Notes: generated by a model not told the origin, from the letters alone. Positions 45,181 to 55,705 are shown, counted from the stretch's first letter. The stretch: DNA of 64,000 nucleotides from Burkholderiales bacterium RIFCSPLOWO2_12_FULL_61_40 (GCA_001770935.1 MESI01000018.1:1-64000); one strand, 5' to 3'. Translations and numbers: made by a program.

Positions 45181-46656
45181 TTATTTATCAGGGTTTTCCA
45201 TACGTCCATACAAGGTCGCGCGGGAAATCCCGAGCAAACGCGCCGTGGCCAGTTTGTTACCGCCCGTGGCCTTCATGGCTGCTGCAATGGCGCGCTGCTC
45301 CAACTCGGCAATTTGCTCGGACAGAGGACGCAGCAAATCCGTGCCCCCTGCATCGCGGGCCTGCTGCAGTGCCGGTGCAATTTCTTCCAGCCCAGAGCCA
45401 CGCAGAATTTTTTCCAACTGGGGCGCATCCAATGTGGACGCGTCGCTGGACAAGGCGGTTTGCTCCAGCACATTGCGCAGCTCCCGAATGTTGCCGCGCC
45501 AGCGCTGCCCCGCCAGCAAGGCCAGGGCATCGGGCTGCACCTCCGGCGGCGCGGTGCCACCACGCAGTGCAATGTCTTCGCCCAACATCTCCACCAGTGC
45601 CGGAATATCCGCACGCCGCTCCCGCAAGGGTGGCACCCGAATCGGCAGCACGTTCAGGCGGTAAAACAAGTCCTCCCGGAACTTGCCCTCACGCACCAGC
45701 GCCACCAAGTCGCGAGAGGTGGCCGCAACCACCCGCGCGTCAAACGGCACCAGCCGGTTGGACCCCAGCGGCTCGATCTCGCCCTCTTGCAGCGCACGCA
45801 GCAGCTTGGCCTGCAGGCCCGCAGGCATGTCGCCTATCTCGTCCAGAAACAAGGTGCCGCCGTCGGCCAGCTTGAACTTGCCCTCGCGCCCCTTGCGGTC
45901 GGCGCCGGTATAGGCACCGGGGGCCACGCCGAAGAACTCGGCCTCCAGCAGCGTGTCAGGCACGGCGGCGATGTTCACGCCCACAAACGGCCCTTGCGCG
46001 CGCTGGGATGCCGCATGAATGGCGTGCGCCAGCAGCTCCTTGCCGGTGCCGGTCTCGCCCAGCAACAGCACCGGGCTGCTGGACTGCGCGGCGCGGCGCG
46101 CCTGGCGTTTCACCTCCACCGCAGCCGGGCTGGCACCCACAAAGCTGGCAAACGTGTGTTTGGACTGGCGCGCCACGCCTTTGGCGCCATTGCGCTGCAC
46201 CGCCAGTTCACGCCGTGCTTCGTCCAAGTCGCGCTGCAACAGGGAAAACTTGGCTATCAGGGGCTGCAGATTGGCCTCGGGCTGGTCAAACAGCACGATG
46301 CCCAAGGCCCCGATCACTGCGCCCACCGGGTCGCGCAAGGGAATCCGACTCACCACAAAAGTCCCAGCACGGTTGGTCAGCAGGTCAATCAGGATGGGCT
46401 TGCCCGTCTCCAGCACCTTGTGCATCTGCGTGTTTTGCACCACGGCCGACACCGGGTGGCCCACAAAGTCTTCTTCGCGCGCAAAGCCCAAGGCAGGCAG
46501 GAAGCGTTTGTACTGGTCGTTGATCCACACCACGCGGGCCTGCCGGTCCACCAGCATCATGCCTTCGCTGGCGCTGGCAAACAGCGCGAACATGGAGCGC
46601 GCCGCCAGCTCCAGAATGCTCTGGGCGTCGCGGGGTAAAGCGTCGGTCGGATTCAT
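45181..46656 (-). CDS. Sigma-54-dependent transcriptional activator with PAS domain
   Basis: This 491-residue enhancer-binding protein has three parts. A PAS sensor covers residues about 18-130 (ASEGMMLVDRQARVVWINDQYKRFLP). The AAA+ domain covers about 170-400, with Walker A LLGETGTGKE, loop 1 GAYTGA (a natural variant of GAFTGA), Walker B GGTLFLDEIGDMP and the R-finger region. A Fis-type helix-turn-helix is at the C-terminus (NKLATARLLGISRATLYGRM). It lies immediately upstream of the sigma-54 promoter of the transporter operon, which is its likely target. The PAS ligand is unknown. Confidence 0.94.
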   Translation of the reverse strand: MNPTDALPRDAQSILELAARSMFALFASASEGMMLVDRQARVVWINDQYKRFLPALGFAREEDFVGHPVSAVVQNTQMHKVLETGKPILIDLLTNRAGTFVVSRIPLRDPVGAVIGALGIVLFDQPEANLQPLIAKFSLLQRDLDEARRELAVQRNGAKGVARQSKHTFASFVGASPAAVEVKRQARRAAQSSSPVLLLGETGTGKELLAHAIHAASQRAQGPFVGVNIAAVPDTLLEAEFFGVAPGAYTGADRKGREGKFKLADGGTLFLDEIGDMPAGLQAKLLRALQEGEIEPLGSNRLVPFDARVVAATSRDLVALVREGKFREDLFYRLNVLPIRVPPLRERRADIPALVEMLGEDIALRGGTAPPEVQPDALALLAGQRWRGNIRELRNVLEQTALSSDASTLDAPQLEKILRGSGLEEIAPALQQARDAGGTDLLRPLSEQIAELEQRAIAAAMKATGGNKLATARLLGISRATLYGRMENPDK

Positions 46657-46780
46657 GTGTGGATGTTACCGTGCAGCGGTCACTCGACTAATAGTCCAGA
46701 CTTGCTCTCGTGCCCCACTGCAGTCAAGCGCTTGTTACGAAATGATGCCTTACGCGGTGTTTAGAAAACATCGACTAAAT

Positions 46781-46856
46781 TGCTGCAATGCAACAAATAC
46801 TTCTTGCGCAGCCTGAAGATATCCCTATAATTCAAATTATGCTGCACTGCAACATG
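46781..46856 (+). promoter_or_regulatory. Phasin promoter with two PhaR-like palindromes
   Basis: A sigma-70-type promoter TTGCGC (46805-46810), 16 bases, TATAAT (46827-46832) lies 90 bases before phaP. Near-palindromes TTGCTGCAATGCAACAA (46781-46797) and ATGCTGCACTGCAACAT (46840-46856) flank it, the second over the predicted start point. They share the TGCTGCAxTGCAACA core of known PhaR operators, so polymer-responsive repression is likely. The rest of 46657-46922 shows no gene. Confidence 0.7.
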
Positions 46857-46922
46857 AAGCCTGCGAAAGCTTGGTTACGGCGCAGATAGTGAATTTTTAC
46901 CTCAACTCCTGGAGAATTTAAT

Positions 46923-47465
46923 ATGCTGACTGTCGAACAAGTAATGGCTTCCCACAAAGCAAACGTCGAAACCCTCTTGGGTTTGTCTTCCAAGGCTTTT
47001 GAAAGCGTTGAGAAAATCGTTGAACTGAATCTGACTGCATCCAAGGCTGCTCTGGCTGAAACTGGCGACCATGCGAAGGCCATCCTGAGCGTGAAAGACG
47101 CACAAGAACTGCTGGCATTGCAATCCGGTTTGCTCCAGCCCCTGGCTGAAAAGACCGCTGCATACAGCCGTCATCTGTATGACATTGCAACTGGCGCCGG
47201 CGCTGAATTCAGCAAGGCATTCGAAGGCCAGGCAGCCGATGCACAAAAGAAATTTGTGGACATGGTTGACAGCGCTGCAAAGAATGCCCCCGCAGGTTCC
47301 GAGTCTGCTGTTGCCATGATGAAAAGCGCCGTATCCTCCGCCAACAACGCACTCGAATCCGTGCAAAAAGCAGTTAAGCAAGCGACTGAAGTTGCCGAAG
47401 CCAACTTCAATGCTGTAGCTGCCACTGCCACCAACGCCACAAAGCAAGCTGCCAAGAAGCGTTAA
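46923..47465 (+). CDS. phaP: Phasin (polyhydroxyalkanoate granule-associated protein)
   Basis: This 180-residue amphipathic helical protein coats PHA granules. It begins [40 protein letters not shown], typical of the TIGR01841 phasin family. A low-complexity Ala/Lys-rich tail ([10 protein letters not shown]) follows. GGAG lies nine bases ahead of the ATG. The gene stands alone with a strong promoter and a strong terminator, consistent with an abundant protein. Confidence 0.95.
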   Translation: MLTVEQVMASHKANVETLLGLSSKAFESVEKIVELNLTASKAALAETGDHAKAILSVKDAQELLALQSGLLQPLAEKTAAYSRHLYDIATGAGAEFSKAFEGQAADAQKKFVDMVDSAAKNAPAGSESAVAMMKSAVSSANNALESVQKAVKQATEVAEANFNAVAATATNATKQAAKKR

Positions 47466-47555
47466 TTGAAGAATTCAGTAGGAGGAATTAAGCGGGTGTT
47501 TTGGAGGACACCCTCTAGCAAACTAGGGAAAACCCTGACATAATTCACCTAACTC

Positions 47556-47573
47556 AGAAACACATGTGTTTCT
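47556..47573. promoter_or_regulatory. Perfect 18-bp palindrome downstream of phaP
   Basis: AGAAACACATGTGTTTCT is a perfect palindrome. It lies in a 198-base non-coding stretch (47466-47663) that also has GGGTGT/ACACCC and AGGG-AAAA-CCCT hairpins before the terminator. It could be a protein-binding site or part of a structured phaP 3' untranslated region. Confidence 0.4.
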
Positions 47574-47627
47574 ACCGGTTGTCTCCTCGGGTCCTTTCGA
47601 AACCATCAGGTTCAGGGATCCCTTCAG

Positions 47628-47657
47628 GGCCTCGTTGCAAAACGAGGCCTTTTTTTT
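47628..47657 (+). terminator. Rho-independent terminator of phaP
   Basis: GGCCTCGTT (47628-47636), loop GCAA, AACGAGGCC (47641-47649), then eight T. This is a textbook terminator, 160 bases after the phaP stop, and it ends six bases before the convergent patatin gene. Confidence 0.92.
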
Positions 47658-47663
47658 CGCCCA

Positions 47664-48581
47664 TTAATGGGATTTAAAGGCAATAGCGGTCCGCAATTGG
47701 GGCAGCATTTGCAACATGGCTTTGCGCCCTGCCTCGATAGAACGTTTGCGTGCGCCAAAGTCTGAACTTGAAATGCCCTGCAGCGCTGGGCGCACCACCA
47801 CATCCGCGTCTTTGAGCTCCAGGCTATTGATACTTTTGCCCATAATCGAGAACGTCTGCATCAAAATTTCCAGACTCCCCCCCGACAAGTTACCGTCCGG
47901 AGGGCTCGATATATCCACTGCAATCACCAGCTCTGCCCCCATTTGACGGGCCGCGCGCACCGGCACAGGAGACACCAATCCACCATCCACATAGTCACGT
48001 CCGGAAATCTTGACCGGCTGAAAAACCGCTGGAACAGCACTGGAAGCCCGAACCGCCGTACCTGTATCACCGCGCTGAAACAACATGCTCTGGCCACTGT
48101 TCAAATCGGTAGCCACAATACCCAGGGGCAACAGCATGTTTTCGATCAATCGGGAATTTACTTGTCCATTGACATACTTTGCCAAAGCTTCGCCACGTAA
48201 CATGCCTCGGCTGAAAATGGGCAGTGTCCAGTCGGCAATCGCTGCTTCTTCCATGGTTTCAGCGACACGCTGCAACTGCGCTCCCGTCTTGCCACTGGCG
48301 TAGATCGCAGCAACCAAACTTCCAGCAGAGGTACCCGCCACCAACGTTGGGCGAATCCCAGCCTCTTCAAGCACCTGGATCACCCCAACGTGTGCAAAAC
48401 CTCGGGCTGCACCGCCACCTAAGGCAAGTCCAATGCGGGGAGGAACCTTGACCACCACGGCGACAGGTGGCGACACTGGCGTCTCGGTGGGAACTACAGC
48501 TGCAGGAACCACAGGGATTTGCGGTGGAGTCGCGGCACAGCCAACAAGCAACGCGGCACTAAGCAATGAAAATAATTTCAT
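47664..48581 (-). CDS. Patatin-like phospholipase lipoprotein
   Basis: This 305-residue protein has a lipoprotein signal (MKLFSLLSAALLVGC, lipidated Cys15) and a Pro/Val-rich linker. The patatin domain has oxyanion hole LGGGAARGFAH (about 54-64), nucleophile GTSAG (Ser85) and dyad Asp in YVDGGLVSP. It is thus a RssA/PlpD-related serine acyl hydrolase anchored in the envelope. The ATG at 48581 follows AGGAATTC; the upstream frame extension lacks a signal sequence. Its substrate is presumably phospholipid. Confidence 0.92.
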   Translation of the reverse strand: MKLFSLLSAALLVGCAATPPQIPVVPAAVVPTETPVSPPVAVVVKVPPRIGLALGGGAARGFAHVGVIQVLEEAGIRPTLVAGTSAGSLVAAIYASGKTGAQLQRVAETMEEAAIADWTLPIFSRGMLRGEALAKYVNGQVNSRLIENMLLPLGIVATDLNSGQSMLFQRGDTGTAVRASSAVPAVFQPVKISGRDYVDGGLVSPVPVRAARQMGAELVIAVDISSPPDGNLSGGSLEILMQTFSIMGKSINSLELKDADVVVRPALQGISSSDFGARKRSIEAGRKAMLQMLPQLRTAIAFKSH

Positions 48582-48772
48582 GAATTCCTGCAGAAAAGCA
48601 ATCAAATAGAAAGAGGGGATTGAGGAAGAAAGACAGCAAAAATGCCTATCGCTCTCCCGGCGACAGCACTGTGCACCTGACTTGTTTTATTGGGTACGCT
48701 GGTACCTGCTGGGTCAGCTTAGTCTTCCCCAAGGCAATGCACCCACGAGGTGGCGTCAACCGAGTTGCAGGT

Positions 48773-48811
48773 AAAAATAGATCGGGCCCAGTTCACAAAG
48801 AACTGAGCCCG
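48773..48811 (-). terminator. Rho-independent terminator of clpA
   Basis: CGGGCCCAGTTC and GAACTGAGCCCG form a 12-bp stem with one G-U or mismatch pair (48783-48811). On the minus strand it is followed by ATCTATTTTT. It starts 12 bases after the clpA stop. The remaining gap to the patatin gene shows no gene. Confidence 0.75.
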
Positions 48812-48822
48812 CTCATACGTAT

Positions 48823-51144
48823 TTAGCTTGCCGTCGCTTCTTCAGGTTTCGATTTACCCTCTTTTTTAGGCAGTGGCTGGATATCAAGCAACACCTCGGT
48901 CTTGCTTTCGTCCTTGTCGTCCAAATCGACTGTCAGCCGCCCTCCTTCGGTCAAACGGCCAAAAAGCAACTCATCCGCCAAGGCACGGCGAATCGTGTCC
49001 TGGATAAGTCTCTGCATGGGGCGTGCGCCCATCAGGGGGTCAAAGCCCTTCTTTGCCAGGTGCTTACGCAACTTGTCGGTGAAAGTGACATCCACTTTTT
49101 TCTCGGCCAACTGGGTTTCCAGCTGTAACAGGAACTTGTCCACCACCCGCAAAATAACGTTTTCGTCCAAAGCCTTGAAACTCACCATCGCATCCAGGCG
49201 ATTGCGGAACTCTGGTGTAAACAAGCGTTTGATGTCGGCCATTTCATCACCCGACTCGCGCGGATTGGTGAAACCAATGGTTGCCTTGTTCATGGTCTCG
49301 GCACCGGCATTGGTCGTCATGACGATGATGACGTTGCGGAAATCGGCCTTGCGCCCATTGTTATCGGTCAGCGTTCCATGGTCCATCACTTGCAGCAAGA
49401 CATTGAAAATCGCCGGATGCGCTTTTTCAATCTCATCGAGCAGCAACACGCAATGCGGTTTCTTGGTGATGGCTTCGGTCAGCAGCCCCCCTTGGTCAAA
49501 CCCCACATAACCGGGAGGTGCACCAATCAAACGGCTTACGGCATGCTGCTCCATGTATTCGCTCATGTCAAAACGAATCAGGTCAATACCCATGATGTAG
49601 GCCAATTGCTTGGCAGCCTCTGTCTTGCCAACACCGGTAGGGCCACTGAACAAAAAGGAACCAATGGGTTTGTCACCCTTACCCAAACCAGAGCGAGCCA
49701 TCTTGACCGCAGAGGCCAGCACGTCCAGCGCCTTGTCCTGCCCAAACACCACGCTCTTCAGGTCACGCTCCAGGGTTTTGAGCTTGCTACGGTCATCATT
49801 GGACACGTTAGCTGGTGGAATACGGGCAATTTTGGCCACAATCTCCTCCACCTCGGCCTTGTTGATGGTTTTTTTGCGCTTGCTTGGCGACAAGATCCGT
49901 TGGGCCGCGCCCGCCTCGTCAATCACATCAATCGCCTTGTCCGGCAAGTGGCGGTCATTGATGTATTTGGCACTGAGTTCAGCCGCCGCTTGCAAGGCGG
50001 CTACGGCGTACTTCACGTTATGGTGCTCTTCGTACCGGGACTTCAATCCTTTGAGAATTTCCACCGTCTGATCGATCGTAGGCTCCACCACGTCCACCTT
50101 TTGGAATCGGCGGGACAAGGCGGCATCTTTCTCAAAAATGCCACGGTATTCAGAAAAGGTGGTTGCCCCAATGCACTTCAGTTGACCGGAACTCAGGCTT
50201 GGCTTCAACAAGTTTGATGCGTCCAAAGTACCTCCCGAGGCGGCACCCGCACCAATCAAGGTGTGAATTTCGTCGATAAAAAGCACTGCATTGGGCTTGT
50301 CCTTGAGGGATTTGAGAACAGCTTTCAGTCGCTGCTCAAAATCACCACGGTATTTGGTTCCTGCCAGTAAAGCCCCCATATCCAGCGAATACACGATGGA
50401 TTCGGCCAAAATTTCTGGCACGTCGCCTTGCGAAATTCTCCACGCCAATCCTTCGGCGATGGCGGTCTTGCCCACCCCCGCTTCTCCGACCAACAATGGA
50501 TTGTTCTTGCGCCGACGGCACAGAATTTGAATGACGCGCTCGACCTCGTATTCACGCCCGATCAAGGGATCAATTTTTCCGTCTTTTGCAAGCTGATTCA
50601 GATTTTGTGTGTACTGCTCCAGAGGCGAGGATTTTTCATTCTTTTCATTGCCACCCTCTTCACTTTCTGCGGGGTTTTCACTGTTTTTGGTCGACTCCGG
50701 GGGGTCACTTTTCTTGATGCCGTGGGCAATGAAATTCACGACGTCCAAACGTGTCACCCCTTGCTGGTGCAAATAGTAGACCGCGTGCGAATCTTTTTCC
50801 CCAAAGATTGCCACCAGCACATTGGCACCGGTCACCTCCTTTTTTCCACTGCCTGTGGATTGCACATGCATGATGGCCCGCTGAATCACGCGCTGAAACC
50901 CTAAAGTCGGCTGGGTGTCCACGTCATCACCACCAGCGACTTGCGGAGTGTTGTCCTTGATGAAATTCGATAACGACTTGCGTAAATCATCGATATTGGC
51001 GGAGCATGCCCGCAGCACCTCCGCGGCACTGGGGTTGTCCAGCAGCGCGAGGAGCAAGTGCTCCACCGTAATAAATTCGTGGCGCTGCTGCCGCGCTTCC
51101 ACAAATGCCATATGCAGGCTAACTTCCAATTCTTGGGCAATCAT
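48823..51144 (-). CDS. clpA: ATP-dependent Clp protease ATP-binding subunit ClpA
   Basis: This 773-residue AAA+ unfoldase feeds proteins to ClpP. It has an N-terminal Clp_N repeat ([14 protein letters not shown]...[17 protein letters not shown]), AAA-1 with Walker [16 protein letters not shown] and AAA-2 with Walker [17 protein letters not shown]. The ClpP-docking IGF-type loop appears as ATIGFTN near residue 620. An acidic, poorly conserved linker separates the N-domain from AAA-1. The clpS adaptor gene lies 79 bases upstream on the same strand. Confidence 0.97.
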   Translation of the reverse strand: MIAQELEVSLHMAFVEARQQRHEFITVEHLLLALLDNPSAAEVLRACSANIDDLRKSLSNFIKDNTPQVAGGDDVDTQPTLGFQRVIQRAIMHVQSTGSGKKEVTGANVLVAIFGEKDSHAVYYLHQQGVTRLDVVNFIAHGIKKSDPPESTKNSENPAESEEGGNEKNEKSSPLEQYTQNLNQLAKDGKIDPLIGREYEVERVIQILCRRRKNNPLLVGEAGVGKTAIAEGLAWRISQGDVPEILAESIVYSLDMGALLAGTKYRGDFEQRLKAVLKSLKDKPNAVLFIDEIHTLIGAGAASGGTLDASNLLKPSLSSGQLKCIGATTFSEYRGIFEKDAALSRRFQKVDVVEPTIDQTVEILKGLKSRYEEHHNVKYAVAALQAAAELSAKYINDRHLPDKAIDVIDEAGAAQRILSPSKRKKTINKAEVEEIVAKIARIPPANVSNDDRSKLKTLERDLKSVVFGQDKALDVLASAVKMARSGLGKGDKPIGSFLFSGPTGVGKTEAAKQLAYIMGIDLIRFDMSEYMEQHAVSRLIGAPPGYVGFDQGGLLTEAITKKPHCVLLLDEIEKAHPAIFNVLLQVMDHGTLTDNNGRKADFRNVIIVMTTNAGAETMNKATIGFTNPRESGDEMADIKRLFTPEFRNRLDAMVSFKALDENVILRVVDKFLLQLETQLAEKKVDVTFTDKLRKHLAKKGFDPLMGARPMQRLIQDTIRRALADELLFGRLTEGGRLTVDLDDKDESKTEVLLDIQPLPKKEGKSKPEEATAS

Positions 51145-51223
51145 GTGATCTCCTTTAGCCTTGCTTTGATACTTAACTGTAATCCGATTTCGATACCACT
51201 ACGCAGCAGGTGCCATCATTTCT

Positions 51224-51586
51224 CTAAATTTCAACAGGCTCGCTAATGCACTGCAATGGGTGTCCCGCTTTGTTGGCGGCCTCCAAAACCTGGTCTACTT
51301 TGGTCGCAGCCACGTCTCTGGAGTAAACGCCGCAAACACCTCTTCCGTCCAGATGGATCTTCAACATGATCCGCGTCGCTGCGTCCAAATCTTTTCCAAA
51401 ATACTCTTGAATCACGACCACCACAAATTCCATAGGGGTGTAGTCGTCATTGAGCATAACGACCTGGTACATCGGCGGAGGTTTGGCTTTTTGTGTTCGC
51501 CTCTCCAGCACAACGGAGTCGCCCTCTCCCAGGTCAGGAAGAAGGGCCGGTTGTATCTTGGGAATTGCAGGGGATTTGCTTGCCAT
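51224..51586 (-). CDS. clpS: ClpS, N-end-rule adaptor of ClpAP
   Basis: This 120-residue adaptor delivers N-degron substrates to ClpA. Conserved features are [17 protein letters not shown] (ligand pocket, about residues 40-56), a helix with [22 protein letters not shown], and a flexible N-terminal extension. It is adjacent to clpA in the usual order. Confidence 0.96.
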   Translation of the reverse strand: MASKSPAIPKIQPALLPDLGEGDSVVLERRTQKAKPPPMYQVVMLNDDYTPMEFVVVVIQEYFGKDLDAATRIMLKIHLDGRGVCGVYSRDVAATKVDQVLEAANKAGHPLQCISEPVEI

Positions 51587-51672
51587 GATTTCATTCTATC
51601 GGGCGTGCCGATGTCACGCTGCGTCTAGCCAAAGTTAGTAGCGAAATTTACACATTCAAGTCAAGTCGCAAA

Positions 51673-51709
51673 TAAAAACCGCTCTATGCCTGTCGGCATA
51701 GAGCGGTTT
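51673..51709 (-). terminator. Rho-independent terminator of icd
   Basis: AAACCGCTCTATGCC (51676-51690) and GGCATAGAGCGGTTT (51695-51709) form a perfect 15-bp stem with a 4-base loop. Read on the minus strand it is followed by TTATTT. It lies 45 bases after the icd stop. Confidence 0.88.
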
Positions 51710-51754
51710 CAATGGCGATGCGATCTGAACGGTCAGACCAATGACCGCACGTAT

Positions 51755-53008
51755 TTACATATTGTCGATCATCACTTGACCGAAGCCTGAGCAACTCACC
51801 TGGGTGGCTCCATCCATCAAACGGGCAAAATCATAGGTGACTTTCTTGCTGTTGATCGATTTTTTCATGGAGCTGATGATCAGGTCCGCGGCTTCAAACC
51901 AGCCCATGTGGCGCAGCATCATTTCGGCGGACAAGATTTCGGAACCTGGGTTCACATAGTCTTTGCCAGCGTACTTGGGTGCGGTGCCGTGGGTGGCCTC
52001 AAAGCAGGCAATGGTGTCGCTCAAGTTTGCGCCTGGGGCAATACCGATACCGCCGACCTGGGCTGCCAATGCGTCAGACACATAGTCACCATTCAGGTTC
52101 AAGGTGGCAATCACGCTGTACTCGGCGGGGCGCAACAGGATTTGTTGCAAGAACGCGTCCGCAATGCTGTCTTTGACGATGATGTCTTTGCCTGTCTTGG
52201 GGTTTTTGAATTTGCACCATGGGCCGCCGTCAATCAACTCGGCGCCAAACTCTTTTTGTGCCAATGCATAGGCCCAATCACGGAAGCCACCTTCGGTGTA
52301 CTTCATGATGTTGCCTTTGTGCACGATGGTCAGGCTTGGCTTGTCATTATCGATGGTGTACTGCAATGCTTTGCGTACCAGACGCTCGGTTCCTTCACGT
52401 GACACGGGCTTGACGCCAATGCCGGAGGTGTTGGGGAAGCGAATCTTGGTGACACCCATCTCGTCTTGCAAAAACTTGATCAGCTTCTTGGCCTTGTCGG
52501 ACTCGGCTTCGAACTCGATACCGGCATAAATGTCTTCCGAGTTTTCGCGGAAGATGACCATGTTCGTTTTGTGCGGCTCTTTCACGGGGCTGGGCACCCC
52601 GTCAAAGTACTGGATGGGGCGCAGGCAGACGTACAGGTCCAGCTCTTGGCGCATGGCAACATTCAGTGAACGGATTCCGCCACCAACGGGGGTAGTCAAC
52701 GGGCCCTTGATGGACACCACGTATTCACGAAGGGCTTGCAGTGTTTCTGCGGGCAGCCATACATCGGGGCCGTAAACGTTGGTGGACTTTTCACCGGCGT
52801 AAACTTCCATCCAGTGGATCTTCTTCTTGCCGTCGTAGGCTTTGGCCACAGCTGCGTCGACGACCTTGATCATCACAGGGGTGATATCCAGCCCGGTGCC
52901 ATCCCCTTCAATGAAGGGGATGATCGGCTGGTCGGGCACGTTCAAGGACATGTCCGCATTGACGGTAATTTTTTGGCCTTCGGCAGGAACTTTGATGTGC
53001 TGGTACAT
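51755..53008 (-). CDS. icd: NADP-dependent isocitrate dehydrogenase
   Basis: This 417-residue TCA-cycle enzyme oxidises isocitrate to 2-oxoglutarate. It has [13 protein letters not shown], the substrate-loop region [66 protein letters not shown] and [18 protein letters not shown]. These are Icd signatures of the homodimeric E. coli type. It is a single gene with its own terminator; 53009-53212 upstream is non-coding and presumably holds its promoter. Confidence 0.97.
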   Translation of the reverse strand: MYQHIKVPAEGQKITVNADMSLNVPDQPIIPFIEGDGTGLDITPVMIKVVDAAVAKAYDGKKKIHWMEVYAGEKSTNVYGPDVWLPAETLQALREYVVSIKGPLTTPVGGGIRSLNVAMRQELDLYVCLRPIQYFDGVPSPVKEPHKTNMVIFRENSEDIYAGIEFEAESDKAKKLIKFLQDEMGVTKIRFPNTSGIGVKPVSREGTERLVRKALQYTIDNDKPSLTIVHKGNIMKYTEGGFRDWAYALAQKEFGAELIDGGPWCKFKNPKTGKDIIVKDSIADAFLQQILLRPAEYSVIATLNLNGDYVSDALAAQVGGIGIAPGANLSDTIACFEATHGTAPKYAGKDYVNPGSEILSAEMMLRHMGWFEAADLIISSMKKSINSKKVTYDFARLMDGATQVSCSGFGQVMIDNM

Positions 53009-53212
53009 GAAAAAAAAGATCTCCGTGAATGGTGGGAATCGGATTTACCTGAGAAAAGCCAAATGAGGCGCTTCTAGAAGTGTGGGGAATTCTAGTCCCA
53101 AAAAATTACTTATTACTGTCAACTCGCGAGATTGAAAAGCGGCCTTTATGAAGAAATGTCCGCTAAAGTTGGCATTTTTTGACAATAGCCATTTACGTCC
53201 ACTTCAAAAGAA

Positions 53213-53665
53213 ATGAAATATTTTGCAATCGGGTTATTAGGGCTGGCAGCATTTCTGGGCGGCTCGGCGTACGCCCAGAACACACCGCAGATGAATCTGC
53301 AGCGCATCAAAATTTCGGCAGGTATGCACCTCATTGATACCCAGGTCGCTGGAACCCCTGAACAACGTTCTATTGGTTTGATGTACCGCAAAGAAATGCC
53401 ACAACATGAGGGAATGCTTTTTATTTTTGAACAAGCCTCCATGCAGTGTTTCTGGATGAAAAACACTGCACTTCCCTTGACTGCGGCCTTTGTGGCTGAC
53501 GACGGCACCATCGTGAATCTGGCCGACATGAAGCCGCAAACCACCGATTCCCACTGTTCCAAGCAACCGGTGCGTTATGTGCTGGAAATGAACCAGGGCT
53601 GGTTTGGGAAAAAAGGAATCAAAGAAGGAGCCAAGCTGGGTGGAAAGCCATTCGAAGCCAGGTAA
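53213..53665 (+). CDS. DUF192 family exported protein
   Basis: This 150-residue protein has a signal peptide (MKYFAIGLLGLAAFLGGSAYA) and a DUF192 domain: AGTPEQRSIGLMYRKEMPQHEGMLFIFE, CFWMKNTALPLTAAFVADDGTIVNLADMKP and PVRYVLEMNQGWFGKKGI. The family has no established function. A dispersed repeat begins at the base after its stop codon. Confidence 0.92.
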   Translation: MKYFAIGLLGLAAFLGGSAYAQNTPQMNLQRIKISAGMHLIDTQVAGTPEQRSIGLMYRKEMPQHEGMLFIFEQASMQCFWMKNTALPLTAAFVADDGTIVNLADMKPQTTDSHCSKQPVRYVLEMNQGWFGKKGIKEGAKLGGKPFEAR

Positions 53666-53720
53666 TGCTATATTTTCAATAGCTTCTCACGCATATGGCT
53701 AAAGGGCTACAGCCCGATTC
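53666..53720 (+). repeat. Dispersed hairpin repeat, copy 5 (abutting the DUF192 stop codon)
   Basis: The stretch has hairpin TGCTATATTTTCAATAGC, TTCTCACGCATATGGCTAAA, and tail GGGCTACAGCCCGATTC. It follows the TAA of the DUF192 gene with no intervening base. Its structure matches copy 4 and its sequence aligns closely with copy 6 in lpxK. Confidence 0.7.
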
Positions 53721-53725
53721 ATCAT

Positions 53726-53757
53726 AAAAAAAGCCACCCTGACGGTGGCTTTTTTTA
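53726..53757. terminator. Bidirectional terminator between the DUF192 gene and sodB
   Basis: AAAAAAGCCACC (53727-53738) pairs with GGTGGCTTTTTT (53744-53755). A and T tracts on both sides let it serve both convergent genes. Confidence 0.9.
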
Positions 53758-53769
53758 CTTTTAACAAAT

Positions 53770-54351
53770 TCAGGCGAAATTGGTTTCCGCAAAGCCCCAG
53801 TTCACCAGTTTGTCGAAGAATGTTTCGACATACTTCTGGCGCAGGTTGCGGTAGTCGATGTAGTAAGCATGCTCCCAAACATCCACGGTCAACAGCGCCT
53901 TGTCGGCGGTCGTCAGCGGCGTACCGGCGGCCCCCATGTTCACAATATCCACACTACCGTCGGCTTTTTTAACCAACCAGGTCCAACCCGAGCCGAAGTT
54001 GCCGACAGCGGATTTCACGAATGCTTCCTTGAATGCCGTGTAGGAACCCCACTTGGCATCAATTGCTGCGGCCAGAGCACCAGAAGGCTCGCCACCGCCG
54101 CTGGGCTTCATGCCATTCCAGAAGAAAGTGTGGTTCCAGATCTGCGCAGAATTGTTGTAGATACCGCCGCTGGACTTTTTGATGATCTCTTCCAGCGCCA
54201 TGTTTTCAAACTCGGTCCCTTTTTGCAGGTTGTTGAGGTTGACCACATATGCATTGTGGTGTTTGCCATGATGGTACTCCAGGGTTTCTTTGGAGTAGGC
54301 GGGTGCCAAGGCATCAATTGCGTAAGGCAGTGCGGGCAAAGTATGTTCCAT
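53770..54351 (-). CDS. sodB: Superoxide dismutase (Fe type)
   Basis: This 193-residue enzyme dismutates superoxide. Metal ligands are visible in [14 protein letters not shown] (His), NHTFFWNGM (His) and [13 protein letters not shown] (Asp and His). The sequences [10 protein letters not shown] and GSGWTWLV point to the iron rather than manganese form. GAGGA precedes the ATG at 54351; the upstream open frame is not part of the protein. It lies 43 bases after xseA on the same strand. Confidence 0.96.
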   Translation of the reverse strand: MEHTLPALPYAIDALAPAYSKETLEYHHGKHHNAYVVNLNNLQKGTEFENMALEEIIKKSSGGIYNNSAQIWNHTFFWNGMKPSGGGEPSGALAAAIDAKWGSYTAFKEAFVKSAVGNFGSGWTWLVKKADGSVDIVNMGAAGTPLTTADKALLTVDVWEHAYYIDYRNLRQKYVETFFDKLVNWGFAETNFA

Positions 54352-54394
54352 GGAGTCCTCAAGTTTGGGTTGCAATAAATCCCGATTGTAGAAA

Positions 54395-55705
54395 CTAATT
54401 GACTTTTCGATTGACAACGGTCAAGTCAACCCCACCATCGGCAAGGGTTGCTCGAACCGATAGACCGACGTGCGCCTGCGACACACGGGTCAACGCATCG
54501 CCATTTTCCAGGGTCAGCCAGGCGTAGCCGCGTTTGAGAACAAGCGAAGGGTCCAGCAAATCCAGGCGCAAAGCCGCGCGTGTAGTTCGCTCACTCTGGC
54601 GCTGTAACGCGCGACCGAACACCGCTGAAAAATCCTGTTGTAAACGGGCCAAATCCGCACGCTTGGATCGCAAGCCCAGTTGCAACGCATGTGCCATTCT
54701 TTGCTCTGCAGACCCCACCCGTAAGCGCAGTCGGCTCGCCAACTCCGATGGCCGACCAAGACAGGTCGCGACAAAGTCCAGACGCTGGGCCTGCCGGTCC
54801 AGGCTGCGTACCAATGCAGCGCGCATGCGGTCTTCCAACACGGTAACGGCATGGAGCCATGCCTGCGTAGGCTGCGACACCAACTCCGCCGCAGCAGTCG
54901 GCGTAGGCGCCCGCAAATCGGCTACAAAATCGGCGATTGTGAAATCGGTTTCATGCCCGACACCACAGATGATGGGCACAGGACTACGGACCAAGGTGCG
55001 GGCCAGTTGCTCATCGTTAAACGCCCACAGGTCCTCCATGGCGCCGCCTCCGCGCACCAGCAAAATCACGTCAATGCGGACCTGCTCGCCATGGGAACCC
55101 GTGGCCAGTGCATACAAACTTCCGAGTGCCTGGTTGAGTTCGTGCGGTGCATTGTCACCTTGGACTGCCGCTGGCGCCAGCACCACCGGGATGTGCGGCA
55201 CCCGCCTTTGCAGTGCGGTCACCACATCATGCAAGGCTGCGGCCCCCAGCGAGGTTACGACACCAATGCCACGCGGCATGGTAGGTAGCGGGCGTTTGCG
55301 CTGTGCATCAAAAAGCCCTTCGTGCTCCAGCTTGGCCTTGAGCTTGAGGAATTGCTCAAAAAGCGTCCCTTGCCCTGCCCTGCGCATGCTCTCCACGACC
55401 AGCTGCAATTCCCCACGCGGCTCGTACACGCCCAGGCGCCCACGCACCTCTACACGGTCACCGTCGCGGGGTAAAAAATCCAGCGAACCGGCAGCACGCC
55501 TGAACATGGCGCAACGGATCTGGCCGCTTTCGTCTTTCAGAGAAAAATAACAATGCCCGCTGGTCGCACGCGAGAAACCACTGATTTCGCCCCCCACGCT
55601 CACCGGATTGAAACGTGCGTCCAGGCTATCGGCGATGGCCCTGCACAAAGCCCCGACTTGCCAAACCCTTGCTGCCGATGCTTGCGGGACAGCCTCAAAC
55701 ACCAC
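54395..55705 (-). CDS. xseA: Exodeoxyribonuclease VII large subunit
   Basis: This 436-residue nuclease subunit has an N-terminal OB-fold ([34 protein letters not shown]) and the catalytic domain with [37 protein letters not shown] and [30 protein letters not shown] coiled-coil region follows, ending [20 protein letters not shown]. The small subunit gene is not in this window. The 292-base gap to exbB (55706-55997) shows only promoter-like sequence. Confidence 0.96.
   Translation of the reverse strand: MVFEAVPQASAARVWQVGALCRAIADSLDARFNPVSVGGEISGFSRATSGHCYFSLKDESGQIRCAMFRRAAGSLDFLPRDGDRVEVRGRLGVYEPRGELQLVVESMRRAGQGTLFEQFLKLKAKLEHEGLFDAQRKRPLPTMPRGIGVVTSLGAAALHDVVTALQRRVPHIPVVLAPAAVQGDNAPHELNQALGSLYALATGSHGEQVRIDVILLVRGGGAMEDLWAFNDEQLARTLVRSPVPIICGVGHETDFTIADFVADLRAPTPTAAAELVSQPTQAWLHAVTVLEDRMRAALVRSLDRQAQRLDFVATCLGRPSELASRLRLRVGSAEQRMAHALQLGLRSKRADLARLQQDFSAVFGRALQRQSERTTRAALRLDLLDPSLVLKRGYAWLTLENGDALTRVSQAHVGLSVRATLADGGVDLTVVNRKVN

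Noticed and set aside
45313-46638. Plus-strand open frame of 441 codons opposite the sigma-54 activator
   Set aside because: It is an antisense shadow with biased composition; the minus strand carries all AAA+ motifs.
48620-48826. Small plus-strand frame between the patatin gene and clpA
   Set aside because: There is no ribosome binding site or family motif, and it runs through the clpA terminator hairpin.
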